Assembly: GCA_036244855.1 (NCBI GenBank)
Contig: BQKZ01004027.1
Coordinates: 23,860-35,549 of the forward strand
DNA length: 11,690 bases
Reading direction: 5' to 3'
Source: Temnopleurus reevesii
Lineage: Eukaryota; Echinodermata; Echinoidea; Temnopleuroida; Temnopleuridae
Numbering within the stretch: the first letter of the stretch is position 1; every line of letters begins with the position of its first letter. The position numbers and the translations under genes are program-made. Shown piece by piece: positions 1 through 8,280 of this stretch. The notes below the pieces were generated by a model, which searched no databases, was not told where the DNA came from, and worked only from the letters and a program-made list of their open reading frames with translations.

Positions 1-182
1 CCAACCCCTGGGATGCTGCCGATCGCTCAGATGCTCATCAGCTGCGGCAGCGATCGTCATATCTCCATGACTTTGAAAATTCGTAACTTTTGAATGGGTA
101 GTCTGATTTTACTCAAATTTTTCACAGTTTGTTCATATGATTTTTCTACATTACATGAGAGCACTATAATTCCAGGGGTTGG
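1..182. mobile_element. Miniature inverted-repeat element, left end at the window edge
   Basis: The first 11 bases (CCAACCCCTGG) are the exact reverse complement of 172-182, and the match continues imperfectly for a few more bases. Inside lies a second small inverted pair, CGATCGCT at 20-27 and AGCGATCG at 49-56. There is no coding potential. The size and the matching termini suggest a non-autonomous DNA element. The left flank is outside the window, so no target duplication can be tested and the element may start earlier. The superfamily is not identifiable. Confidence 0.55.
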
Positions 183-219
183 TTCCCCTTTAAGTCCAAA
201 CATTTGTGGCGTTCACACC

Positions 220-358
220 AAGGTTCATTATTGCGGTGGTTAAAAATCTATATAAAAATGAGGGAATGCTCGTCATTCCTGAACTCTGAGGACGAGCCTG
301 ATTTCGATTTTGGATTAACAAACCTTCGAAGTTATGGACCTTGGAAATAATGAACCTT
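220..358. repeat. Small fold-back repeat
   Basis: A 13-bp perfect inverted pair (220-232 with 346-358, AAGGTTCATTATT) encloses an inner perfect 7-bp pair, GCTCGTC at 268-274 with GACGAGC at 291-297. The nested symmetry suggests a decayed fold-back miniature element of about 140 bp. No coding capacity and no clear target duplication are visible. Confidence 0.4.
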
Positions 359-753
359 TAGATTAACAAACTATTACGGCATTTTGTCTCTCCAATTTCT
401 ACCCGTATGTCTGTCTCTAATGATTTTACTCTGATATCTTATTTTATCATCGCACAGATCCAAAATATTTTTAAATAGATACATATCTGCAAACTAGACA
501 TGATTTACTACCACCTCATGTATTGAAAGTGTGAGCAATATACTTATTCTTAAGTGAAAACTCATTACAACGATGTGCTTGCATGGGACCATCGAAAATA
601 AATTAATATAGCAGTAATCTCTTTAAAAACAATAAGTTATAAAGAGCTGGGACCAGGTTTTTTTTTTTTTTACCTCTTAAGATATTTTGTTATATCAGAT
701 CTCTTTATACTGAGTTTTCACTGTATTCATACCTCGGATTATTACCCGAACTA
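359..753. other. AT-rich intergenic stretch, nothing recognised
   Basis: This is AT-rich sequence with a T12-13 run near 659-671. Short open frames on both strands resemble no family. No RNA gene or splice-flanked exon was recognised. Confidence 0.5.
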
Positions 754-1054
754 GGCGGTGTTTCACCAAGTCAAATTTCAAGAAAGACTGGGGTTTGTGA
801 AGATCGTCAATCATTCTGCGCAAGAACTGGTACCAATCGTTCTTAAAATCGTTCTTAAAATCTGTCGTATCTTGGTGAAACACCGCCCAGTGCCATGTTT
901 CACAAGATCGTTCTTAAAGTTACGCACGACTTTAAGAGAGAGTGGAGTACGATAACACAACGAGTCTAATACGGGTAACATTCTCGATCATTCAGCACAA
1001 GAAGTGGTACCAGTCGTGGGTAAAGACATTCTTAAATCTTGGTGAAACACCGCC
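754..1054. mobile_element. Fold-back miniature elements with a GGCGGTGTTTCACC terminus
   Basis: The 17-bp sequence at 754-770 (GGCGGTGTTTCACCAAG) appears as an exact reverse complement at 871-887 and again at 1038-1054. The pair 754/887 bounds a unit of 134 bp. The stretches 812-887 and 978-1054 are diverged direct copies of each other; both contain a CATTC...CAAGAA.TGGTACCA core followed by TTCTTAAA and the terminal repeat. The simplest reading is one complete miniature element followed by a second partial copy. Short open frames overlap it but resemble no protein. Confidence 0.6.
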
Positions 1055-1519
1055 AAGGTCTTCCTTGAGCGTTGAAATCGCGTTCTACTCATATTTTAGC
1101 GGAAACACATCATGTTCACTATGTTTCTATAAATGTGATTAAAAATAATTTGATAATTTTTATCGCAATCATATAGGTTCCACTTGGACACTAATAGTTT
1201 TTACAATGACTCAACGTTTTAATGTCTCTTTTTAGTATTAGAATCATTTTACTTTCCCCTCTTGCCTTTTTTAGAATCCAGTATTGATTATTGCTTATTT
1301 ATGTTCTATGTATTTTATATACGTGTACATATTATGCTAAAATATACAACGGATCGTCTATGGTACGAAGCTCCATACATGTACATGTATGTGCAGACTG
1401 ATGAGAGCAAATAAAAATTAAAAGAGAGAATAAATACTACTAAAAATATTGTCTTTGTCCTTTGTTTGATTATGTTTGATTTCAAAATAGCGGATTGATG
1501 ATATTTTGTACCTGTATAA
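1055..1519. other. Intergenic stretch with one perfect palindrome
   Basis: This stretch is AT-rich and no coding region was recognised. An 18-bp perfect palindrome, CATACATGTACATGTATG, lies at 1374-1391. It may be chance in TA-rich DNA. The sequence just before the TAAA tract could be the 3' untranslated end of a non-LTR element, but this is not provable here. Confidence 0.4.
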
Positions 1520-1532
1520 ATAGATAGATTAA

Positions 1533-1563
<31 letters not shown>

Positions 1564-1632
1564 ATAGATAAATAAATAAATAAATAAATAAATAAATAGA
1601 TAAATAAATAAATATATAAATTAATTAATCAA
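1520..1632 (+). repeat. (TAAA)n microsatellite, probable non-LTR 3' tail
   Basis: A long run of TAAA tetramers is broken by single TAGA units and grades into TTAATTAA-type sequence on the right. It follows TTTTGTACCTGTATAAATAG directly. CR1/L2-type non-LTR retrotransposons typically end in short tetranucleotide repeats, so this may be the tail of a plus-strand copy. No reverse-transcriptase reading frame is visible upstream, so a simple microsatellite is equally possible. Confidence 0.7.
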
Positions 1633-2200
1633 TTAATTAATAACTAAAATACAGTCAATACTTCGATTAGAAAGATTACCAAAAGGTGAGGGAGTGGGGG
1701 AGGGGCTGAATTACCAATTGAATTTTATTTTCCATGAAATCGGTGCAAACGGTTTAGTCAAGGAAACGGAACTAAAATTGATTCTGTATAGATGAGAGTG
1801 ATGAGGTGGATGGGCTTTTATAAATTATATAAACATAAATAAGAAGAATAGCAGAAACCATTATAAAGAAAATCGACATTATGGAACATCAATTTGACAT
1901 ATTTTAGGTGTAAATTTTGCTTACGCGCTCATTCTGAGTGAACTTTTAAGACGTTTAGTTGGTCTGCTTTTTCTTTCTTTTTTACACTTTTGAGGGTACA
2001 TGTATTTTGGGGCGCAGATGAGCAAATGTCGTGTCGGTAGGTCGTACACACGCGAAGCAACGAAATTCCTGCACGAAAAGTCAGCAAAGCTGGCCTATTT
2101 ATACTTATAGTATAGCAACGAAAAACAAAAATCAAACAAATGATATAACGATACTAACAATACAAAGTAAAACTCCATCGCGCCTAGGGATTCCCATTGT
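1633..2200. other. Intergenic stretch, nothing recognised
   Basis: This is AT-rich sequence with a short G-rich patch near 1686-1707. Open frames on both strands around 1929-2267 are short, overlap one another and show no familiar motif. I see no gene here. Confidence 0.5.
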
Positions 2201-2484
2201 CATGGTGGTTGAACATCCCGAATTCATATTTCGAAGAAGATTAGCTTTGAAAGTTTTGCTTAGTTGAGCTCATAAACCCATTCACATTTATAGATCGACT
2301 CACCCCCTTGCGATTTTAGCCTGCGTCAGCCGAGCGTTTTTTAAAGGACGCTCCCTTGACGCACAAAATCCGCAGGTTATACGGTGAACCGACATTCAGC
2401 ATACGCTCCTTGAGCGCAAGCCAAACGTCAGTCCATCGTCTGATCCGCGTATATTCTGTGCGCTCGGGGAGCGTTTTAAAAAGC
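2201..2484. mobile_element. Fold-back element family H, copy 1, with its left flank module
   Basis: The module starting CATGGTGGTTGAA at 2201 and containing AAGTTTTGCT.AGTTGAGCTCATAA (2251-2274) recurs at 3019-3066. It is followed by a palindromic body from about 2297 (GACTCACCCCCTTGCG). In the body the left arm, with GACGCTCCCTTGACGCAC near 2349, pairs imperfectly with a right arm ending GTGCGCTCGGGGAGCGTT near 2458-2475. The outer right arm seen in copies 3 and 4 is missing because the T element begins at 2485. The short overlapping open frames on both strands are products of the palindrome. Confidence 0.65.
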
Positions 2485-3010
2485 AGTCTACCCAAATATA
2501 ATATTTGTTCAGCAGGAGCAGAAAAATCAGATGGACAGAACAAAGCAAAATGTTCGAGAAATATTGTTTCACTAATAAGAAAGTTATGAATGTTTTTATA
2601 TTTAGCCCAATTGGCAACTAATGACGTCGTATGTGCACAACTGACTATTTATCATATTCATATCAATGTTAAAAAATACTATTTTTCTAAAAAAATGGGA
2701 TTTTCTCAACATGTAGATCCTATATTTGCATCTTTACATTCATATAAACTTAGTATCTTTCTGTAGAAGTGATGAATTTTGCAACATAAAAAAGGAGAAA
2801 ATTCTGGTTGGTATAAAGTGGTAAAGTGCACCAGTGATGTCATCATATTGGCAACGTATCTGAAAACTTTCATGCACATTTTTATCACTTTTAACGTAAA
2901 TCTTTAAAAATTTAAACTTCGTTATTATTTGTCCGATTTTCTCCAAATGTGTTTTGTCCTGCTCACCAATTTTTCTGCTCCTGTTGAAAAATTATCATTT
3001 TGGGTAGACT
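2485..3010. mobile_element. TIR-bounded element T (about 526 bp)
   Basis: The left end, AGTCTACCCAAA at 2485, is matched by the right end, TTTGGGTAGACT, finishing at 3010. The inverted similarity extends for about 60 bp on each side; for example, GGAGCAGAAAAAT on the left pairs with ATTTTTCTGCTCC on the right. The inner 400 bp is AT-rich and encodes nothing recognised. A non-autonomous DNA transposon is likely. No obvious target duplication flanks these ends, so either the true ends lie slightly elsewhere or the two TIRs belong to rearranged copies. Confidence 0.55.
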
Positions 3011-3244
3011 CGTCATGTCATGGTGGTTGAATAGCCCGGCGGAAGTTTTGCTCAGTTGAGCTCATAATCAATTCACACTGAGAGGCCGACTCACACCTTT
3101 GCGTTTTTAGCCTGTGTCAGCCGAACTTTTTTTAAAGTAAGGATGATCTATTGATGCAGGTTATACGGTGGACCGACGTTCAGCGTACGTTCCTTGAGCG
3201 CAAGCCGAACGTCAGTCCAACGTCTGATCAGCGTATAGTGTACG
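2959..3244. repeat. 286-bp duplicate, left copy (ends at the N)
   Basis: This segment matches 3246-3531 at a constant offset of 287, and I found only two mismatches (3050 G against 3337 C; 3068 T against 3355 C). It ends on the base before the single ambiguous base at 3245. It contains the end of element T, the H flank module and the left part of an H body. The likeliest explanation is two overlapping contig ends joined without merging, so this should probably not be counted as an independent element copy. Confidence 0.85.
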
Positions 3245-3245
3245 N
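3245..3245. other. Single ambiguous base marking an assembly join
   Basis: This is the only n in the window. It lies exactly between the two 286-bp near-identical segments, as expected at a contig join. Confidence 0.9.
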
Positions 3246-3531
3246 CTGCTCACCAATTTTTCTGCTCCTGTTGAAAAATTATCATTTTGGGTAGACTCGT
3301 CATGTCATGGTGGTTGAATAGCCCGGCGGAAGTTTTCCTCAGTTGAGCTCATAACCAATTCACACTGAGAGGCCGACTCACACCTTTGCGTTTTTAGCCT
3401 GTGTCAGCCGAACTTTTTTTAAAGTAAGGATGATCTATTGATGCAGGTTATACGGTGGACCGACGTTCAGCGTACGTTCCTTGAGCGCAAGCCGAACGTC
3501 AGTCCAACGTCTGATCAGCGTATAGTGTACG
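3246..3531. repeat. 286-bp duplicate, right copy (starts after the N)
   Basis: This is the right-hand partner of 2959-3244. It begins on the base immediately after the N and, unlike the left copy, continues smoothly into the remainder of the fold-back element at 3532. It is probably the authentic copy. Confidence 0.85.
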
Positions 3532-3625
3532 TCCAGGGAGCGTTTTTAATAACAATAGCTAAGAAAAAAACCGCTCGGCCGACGCAGGTTAAAATGCAAA
3601 GGTGTGGGTCAGGCTTAATGTGTTT
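3374..3625. mobile_element. Fold-back element family H, copy 3 (complete body)
   Basis: The left end, GACTCACACCTTTGCG near 3376, is mirrored by CGCAGGTTAAAATGCAAAGG and GTGTGGGTC near 3583-3610. The inner parts also pair: the left arm carries GCAGGTTATACGGTGGACCG, and the right arm carries CAGTCCAACGTCTGATCAGC. This gives a fold-back body of about 240 bp with almost no loop. The open frame across 3438-3653 is a by-product. There are no protein motifs. The family recurs at 2297, 10490 and 11108. Confidence 0.7.
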
Positions 3626-4377
3626 AACCAAGGAAGTTTTACATCTGGAATAACATCTCTTGCCGCGTCTTAAAGAATGATAAAAATGCTGGCAAATAAT
3701 TTTATATGCTTCTTAAAATGCTTCATCGGGACGGAGAACAATCACTGAACCCGTTGCTAGAATAGCCATTATTCGTTGACAATACAGTAATGAAAGTTTT
3801 CTTGTAATGGTAATCATATTTTCTCAAGTTGTCGCTGAACAAGTATCGCACATAAATGCACACATATTAAGTGAAATTTTGTACCAGCGATCAAAATTTG
3901 CAAGAATTAAAACAATGATATACAAGTGGGTATTACTGTGCACGAATGGCCTCAAGGTCTTTGATAGAACAATATCTTAATACATAAATATGAAAAATAC
4001 AACGTTTGGGAGTAATCGGAACACACTTAATCTGTAGCAAAAAGAGTCCATGTGAATTACAGTTTCTTATATCTATATCTCAATAAATAATACACAGTGA
4101 GACTTGTAATTTAAGATTATGATCCAAAATTATTATTAATATAACTGCGCATTGGTAACGTATGTGCACTTTTTACCTTGAATTTACTGCGAATCCTACA
4201 TTTTTAGATCGGTTGATATCTTAAAAATCACTCCAGTCGTATTTGGCGGCATCAAACCTCGGACATCAAAGGGTCGTATTGTTCATCTTTTGAATTTGAC
4301 CAGGTGTTTCACATTCATGACTCTGAGTTATCGCTCCATTCATATGACAACTCCCTAGTTTAACCAACCAAACCAAC
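3626..4377. other. Intergenic stretch, nothing recognised
   Basis: About 750 bp of AT-rich sequence with stop codons in all frames at short intervals. I found no exon-like segment, RNA gene or clear repeat. Confidence 0.5.
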
Positions 4378-4402
4378 CCGGTGTTTAGCCAGTGAACACC
4401 GG
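4378..4402. other. Perfect 8-bp stem-loop
   Basis: CCGGTGTT at 4378-4385 pairs with AACACCGG at 4395-4402 around a 9-base loop. It stands alone in AT-rich DNA about 75 bp from the non-LTR-like tail. No function is assigned. Confidence 0.4.
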
Positions 4403-4477
4403 AGGAATGCTAGCCTATATGGCACTTGGACTCTTCTCCTGTAAGGTTTCATTGTCCTGATCCTTTCTAATTATTTT

Positions 4478-4576
4478 GATTGATTGATTTTATTTTCCGT
4501 CATAAAAAGATACAATACAAAGATACAACGAGGAAAAGTGAAAATATAACATTATGAAATAAACAATTGACAACAC
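4478..4576 (-). mobile_element. Non-LTR-like 3' end with (ATCA)n tail; carries 79-bp repeat copy A
   Basis: Read on the minus strand, this segment ends in AAAATAAAATCAATCAATCA, a short tetranucleotide tail of the type that terminates CR1/L2-like retrotransposons. Positions 4498-4576 are identical to 7195-7273 over 79 bp. No reverse transcriptase of this element is visible, so family assignment rests only on the tail and its repeated nature. Confidence 0.5.
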
Positions 4577-4581
4577 TATAA

Positions 4582-4816
4582 TGTGCTCTTGTGGTAGCAT
4601 GGACTAAATAAGACACACATTATCAAGGAAGTATTTGAGGTATATTTCATGTGTCCTTTAATGAGTATAGCTTGTATGAGGAGAGAGAGTGTATACAAAT
4701 CTGTGTGTACATATGGGAGGTGTAATGTACATATGCAATGTATGCATGTTACTATAGTTAGGCATCTAGTGTGGATGCACATGTATGATGCATGGTACAT
4801 ATGCCAGTATATTACA
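4582..4816 (-). repeat. Probable 3' LTR of the Gypsy element (about 235 bp)
   Basis: On the minus strand the segment starts TG directly after a polypurine tract. A CA end fits at 4582 (GAGCACA). The five bases beyond it (TTATA on the minus strand) could be a residual 5-bp target duplication, but the partner side is missing. About 235 bp is short but compatible with Mag-type elements. The start is well supported; the end is a guess, because no second LTR exists for comparison. The short open frames on both strands here are not genes. Confidence 0.6.
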
Positions 4817-4824
4817 TCCCCCTT
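4817..4824 (-). other. Polypurine tract
   Basis: On the minus strand AAGGGGGA lies immediately before the TG of the LTR. This is the standard position of the plus-strand primer of LTR retrotransposons, about 165 bp beyond the pol stop codon. Confidence 0.75.
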
Positions 4825-4987
4825 ACAATAGAGATTAAAAAAGCAGATCAAAATGCTTAGAGAGCAAAAGCTAAATGTTAGAAATGTTCAAGAGGTTTAA
4901 ATCTGTATTGTCTCTATTTGTTTAAGATATCAGTGTTCAGTGTTCTTATTGTGTGTTTATATTATGTAATGAGACTTCAGGACATCA

Positions 4988-7294
4988 CTAATAATGGCGG
5001 CCACTTCGGGTTGATTTCGGACTTCTTTGGATTGGTGGTCGACCAGGAGATGTGGGATGCAGGACGTCACCAGTAGGGCGTAGGATGCCATCAGCGGGAC
5101 GCTGGACGTCATCACGAGGTGTAGGAGAAGATGGTCTTGCGTCAGGCTTGCGGTTGAATGTTACGCGCTGAGGGAGGACATCCATCAGGTGGCGACGATT
5201 TCTGCGGAGGAGTACACCATCTGATGTCTTGATGATGTAGGAACGTGGCTCAGGACACTTTTCCTCGACAGTGGCGGGGAACCAATGACCAGACTTGTAG
5301 CATCTATAGCGAACGTGCTGTCCAGGAACGAGGGACATGAGATCACGTGCTGTGCGGTCGTGGTTCGTCTTCTGTGCGTGCTGTCGCTGTTGCATGTGCT
5401 GGCGGACGTCATCACGAGTTGGGGCATTGTTGCTTATCTTTCTCGGGAGGTTGTCTTTCATCTTCCTTCCATAGAGAAGCTCGGCCGGACTCGGGATGTG
5501 GCTATTGATCGGCGTAGCTCTGATGCACAGGAGGGCCATGTTGTAGTCGATTCCACTCGCTTTGGCTTTCTTGAGCGTGTTTTTCACTGTCTGGATGGTA
5601 CGCTCTATGAAACCGTTGGATTGCGGGTAGTGAGGAGAAGAAGTAACATGGGAAAAACCCCATTTCGATGAAAAACTCTTGTATGCTGCGGAGTCGAACT
5701 GCTTGCCATTGTCACTGATGATGCGTTCAGGAACCCCTTGTTCAGAGAACAGGTTGCGTGTTGCGTTGATCACTGACTGGCTAGTGCATTCACGCGGCAT
5801 CTTGCGAATGAATGGGAACTTGGAGTAGTAATCAGCAATGATGAGGAACGTATCACCTTCAAACGAAAACAAATCAGTTCCAAGCACTTGCCAGGGGCGA
5901 GTAGGTATCTCGTGCTGATGGAGAGATTCGTGCGGCTGTGCTGGCTTGTGTTCAAGGCAAACTGGGCAGCTCTTGACAACTGCTTCAATGTCATAATTGA
6001 TGGACGGCCAGTAGACTGCATCTTTAGCTCGGAGTCGCGTTTTCTCGATTCCTTGATGACTCTCGTGGAGCTTGCTCAGAATGTATCCTCTCATAGCTGT
6101 AGGGATAACGATTCTGTCACCTTTCAAGATCAGGCCGTCTTCTACTGATAACTCGTCACGGAAGGGCCAATAGGGTTGAAGCTTCTTTGGTACTTCTCGG
6201 CGTTCGTCAGGCCAACCTCGGACGATGAGGTGAAGGAGATCACTCAGTTCAGCATCCTTTGATGTTTCGCGCTGGAGCTCACCTAGACGGTCAGGAGAGA
6301 ACTGTAGGAAGTTGACTTGCAGGTCTAGCGTGATGTGCTCAGCATTGTCGAGAGGGTGGCGAGACAGGAAGTCTGCGATGGGAATGTCTTTGCCAGGAGT
6401 GTAGCAGATAGACATGTCATAAGGCTGTAAGCGAAGAAGCATTCTCTGTAGCCTTGGGGGAGCTGCTGTGAGATTCTTCCTCTGGATCATTTCAAGCGGC
6501 TTGTGATCTGTAACAACTTTGAAACTCTTTCCATAGAGGTATGTGTGAAACTTCTCACAACCGAATACGACGGCTAGTAACTCTCGCTCTATGTTGGCGT
6601 ATCGCTTCTCTGTGTCGCTCAGGGCTTTGGATGCATAAGCTATCGGCTTGCCATCTTGCAACAAAGTAGCACCTAAGCCTTGCTGTGAAGCATCTACTTG
6701 GACTGTAGTAGGCTTGCTTGTATCAAAGTAGGCGAGAGTAGCGTCTTGGCAAATCTTGTCACGTAGATCTTGGAACGCTTGCTGATGGGACGAGGACCAT
6801 TCGAATTCACAGTCATCTCGCAGTAGCTCACGCAGGGTAGCAGTTTGTGTGGAGAGATCTGGAATGAATGGACTGAGGTGTGTCACCATGCCTAGGAATT
6901 CGCGGACTTGCGACTTGGTCTGAGGCGGAGACATAGACTTGACTGCTTCTACTTTCTTCGGGTTCGGGTGTGCGCCTTCTGCATCATAGAATGTCCCGAA
7001 GAAGAAGACTTGGGGTGTCTTGACAAAGCATTTCTCGCTGTTGAGCTGTAGACCATTCTTGGCTGCAACTGCCATGAAGTTGCGCAGATGTCTGTCATGC
7101 TCAGCTTCGCTCTTGCCATAGATCACGATATCATCAGCGATTCCAATTGCGCCTGTGCAGTTCTCCAGGATAGTGTCCATACGCTGCTGAAATACGTCAT
7201 AAAAAGATACAATACAAAGATACAACGAGGAAAAGTGAAAATATAACATTATGAAATAAACAATTGACAACACAATGCAAATAATAAGAGGCAC
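4988..7294 (-). CDS. pol: Gypsy-type Pol fragment: partial reverse transcriptase, RNase H, integrase
   Basis: This open frame encodes 768 residues, but only residues from about 34 are Pol. Residues 1-33 (hydrophobic, starting MPLIICIVLS) come from the adjoining non-LTR-like sequence and are probably not a real N-terminus. The RT part starts at VFQQRMD and keeps the catalytic pair in IADDIVIYG (D54, D55), but it lacks the upstream half with the first catalytic Asp. RNase H follows, with D201 (VDAS), E238 (ERELLA) and D263 (TDHK). Integrase has a zinc finger (H410, H413, C443, C446) and a DDE core with D474, D528 and E564; the last two are separated by 35 residues. A GPY/F-like segment spans roughly 655-705. 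The tail is proline-rich with three seven-residue repeats. RT cannot be functional. RNase H and integrase look intact and have no stop or frameshift. Enzymes of this kind copy element RNA and insert the cDNA. No neighbouring gag is present. Confidence 0.9.
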   Translation of the reverse strand: MPLIICIVLSIVYFIMLYFHFSSLYLCIVSFYDVFQQRMDTILENCTGAIGIADDIVIYGKSEAEHDRHLRNFMAVAAKNGLQLNSEKCFVKTPQVFFFGTFYDAEGAHPNPKKVEAVKSMSPPQTKSQVREFLGMVTHLSPFIPDLSTQTATLRELLRDDCEFEWSSSHQQAFQDLRDKICQDATLAYFDTSKPTTVQVDASQQGLGATLLQDGKPIAYASKALSDTEKRYANIERELLAVVFGCEKFHTYLYGKSFKVVTDHKPLEMIQRKNLTAAPPRLQRMLLRLQPYDMSICYTPGKDIPIADFLSRHPLDNAEHITLDLQVNFLQFSPDRLGELQRETSKDAELSDLLHLIVRGWPDERREVPKKLQPYWPFRDELSVEDGLILKGDRIVIPTAMRGYILSKLHESHQGIEKTRLRAKDAVYWPSINYDIEAVVKSCPVCLEHKPAQPHESLHQHEIPTRPWQVLGTDLFSFEGDTFLIIADYYSKFPFIRKMPRECTSQSVINATRNLFSEQGVPERIISDNGKQFDSAAYKSFSSKWGFSHVTSSPHYPQSNGFIERTIQTVKNTLKKAKASGIDYNMALLCIRATPINSHIPSPAELLYGRKMKDNLPRKISNNAPTRDDVRQHMQQRQHAQKTNHDRTARDLMSLVPGQHVRYRCYKSGHWFPATVEEKCPEPRSYIIKTSDGVLLRRNRRHLMDVLPQRVTFNRKPDARPSSPTPRDDVQRPADGILRPTGDVLHPTSPGRPPIQRSPKSTRSGRHY
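5051..5113 (-). repeat. Three 21-bp tandem units inside the pol 3' end
   Basis: Residues 728-748 read as three diverged heptads (DDVQRPA, DGILRPT, GDVLHPT), corresponding to three 21-bp DNA units rich in GACGTC-like sequence. This is an in-frame expansion in the disordered C-terminal tail after the integrase. Confidence 0.6.
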
Positions 7295-7397
7295 TTATAT
7301 ATGCTGCTGGTCTTCCATGGGGACCAGCAGAAGAAATGAAAGGAGAGACAGTCATGACAGTGGAAGAAAAGAAGAAGAAGAAAAAGAAGAAGATGAA
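7195..7397 (-). mobile_element. Non-LTR-like 3' region; carries 79-bp repeat copy B
   Basis: Positions 7195-7273 duplicate 4498-4576 exactly. Beyond it is a perfect 9-bp stem-loop (CTGCTGGTC at 7304-7312 with GACCAGCAG at 7322-7330) and a (GAA)-rich tract at about 7362-7397, all of which is absent at copy A. Read on the minus strand, this is the upstream part of the 3' region whose terminal tail is at 4478-4497. The Gypsy fragment therefore splits the element, with the 79 bp present on both sides. The open frame at 7197-7409 (minus) is low-complexity and not credible. Confidence 0.5.
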
Positions 7398-8280
7398 ATA
7401 ATGAATCAAGTAATCATAATAATCTAAATGTGAAAGTAATCATGCATAAATTGAGTTATGAATTATTCTATTGTAAAGCGAATAGGAAATTTATCTAATC
7501 TAGTAGCAACAACATCCATAAAGTGAAAAAAAAAATACGGCTAGGAAAAAATGCGTCTGGTAAGCTCTCTGTATTCATGGTATTACATGCAGCCTATTCT
7601 TACACGCCTTTCGCCAGACTTTATTTTCTGAGCAGGCCATGAAGACAACGACAAGAAAATAATTGACCGGGCAATTCTGCTTTCGATCCAAATCGGCCGA
7701 TGAGGTTTAAAAGTTACATTGCTCAGATGTCCGATGCGGTTAATAATTCAGTAATATTACATTCAGCATTATTCAGCATAATAAAGAGAGCTCGGTCTAA
7801 TAATTTTCCCCGAACTTGTAAGCATTTTTGGCGATGTCCACTCAACCATTAACCACACCCTATTGAAAGTCGAATAAAGGTTATAAATCGTCAATGCTCT
7901 GTATTTAGGGGACTTGCTTACGGTTTGAGCAAACATTTACCAGATATTTTTTAAAAGGCTACTCTCGCAAGGGCACACGTGCCAACACAATTGAACGCTA
8001 CACGGCGGAGCAAATTTTTTTTTTAAATCGTGCATGTGAGCGGTGTTTTTGCATTTGGAATGCAGCTGTACGTGCCTCGATTAATACACAAAGCTTTCAG
8101 TGAGGGGAATTGATACATAATGGAGATGCTGTGTTTTTTTAGCGTTTTGCACAGGAATAATTCACTTAATTCTTCAATAAGATAACCTTCTCCGAGATTA
8201 TATTGTGGTTCGAAATTCTATTTCCCGGCGTAATATGTGACTCGGAGATTGGATGCTATACTCATTGAGCACTGCCCCTG
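7398..8280. other. Intergenic stretch, nothing recognised
   Basis: This is AT-rich sequence without a supported exon. A single CACGTG hexamer lies at 7976-7981. Part of this region could belong to the upstream control region of the transporter gene at 9747, but no specific signal supports that. Confidence 0.45.

Larger units (their letters stand above)
4577..7194 (-). mobile_element. 5'-truncated Ty3/Gypsy (Mag/SURL-like) retrotransposon
   Basis: On the minus strand, in order, are the second half of RT, RNase H, integrase with zinc finger, a proline-rich tail, a non-coding spacer, a polypurine tract and an LTR beginning TGTAATATA. The gag, protease and first half of RT are absent, as is a 5' LTR. 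The pol frame is unbroken, so the copy is young or was recently rearranged. Both edges abut identical 79-bp sequences (4498-4576 and 7195-7273), leaving at most about five extra bases (4577-4581) beyond the putative LTR end. Assignment to the Mag/SURL group rests on the pol sequence style and the short LTR, and is inference. Confidence 0.85.

Noticed and set aside
2316..2617. Overlapping open frames on both strands around H copy 1
   Set aside because: They arise from the palindrome, which lets frames mirror each other, and resemble no protein.
4576..4851. Cys-rich open frames on both strands
   Set aside because: They lie in the putative LTR and its polypurine tract; the apparent Cys/His richness comes from repeated TGCATATGTACA-like DNA.
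5285..5671. Open frame of 128 codons on the plus strand
   Set aside because: It lies entirely antisense to the well-supported integrase region and has no motifs of its own.
7330..7345. IADD instead of YxDD in the RT fragment as a novelty
   Set aside because: Variation at the first two positions of this motif is common in Gypsy-type elements; both Asp residues are present. The motif itself lies near 7130-7141 on the minus strand.
8204..8220. GGTTCGAAATTC as a tRNA B box
   Set aside because: It does not match the GGTTCGANNCC consensus end, and no cloverleaf or A box is found at the right distance.
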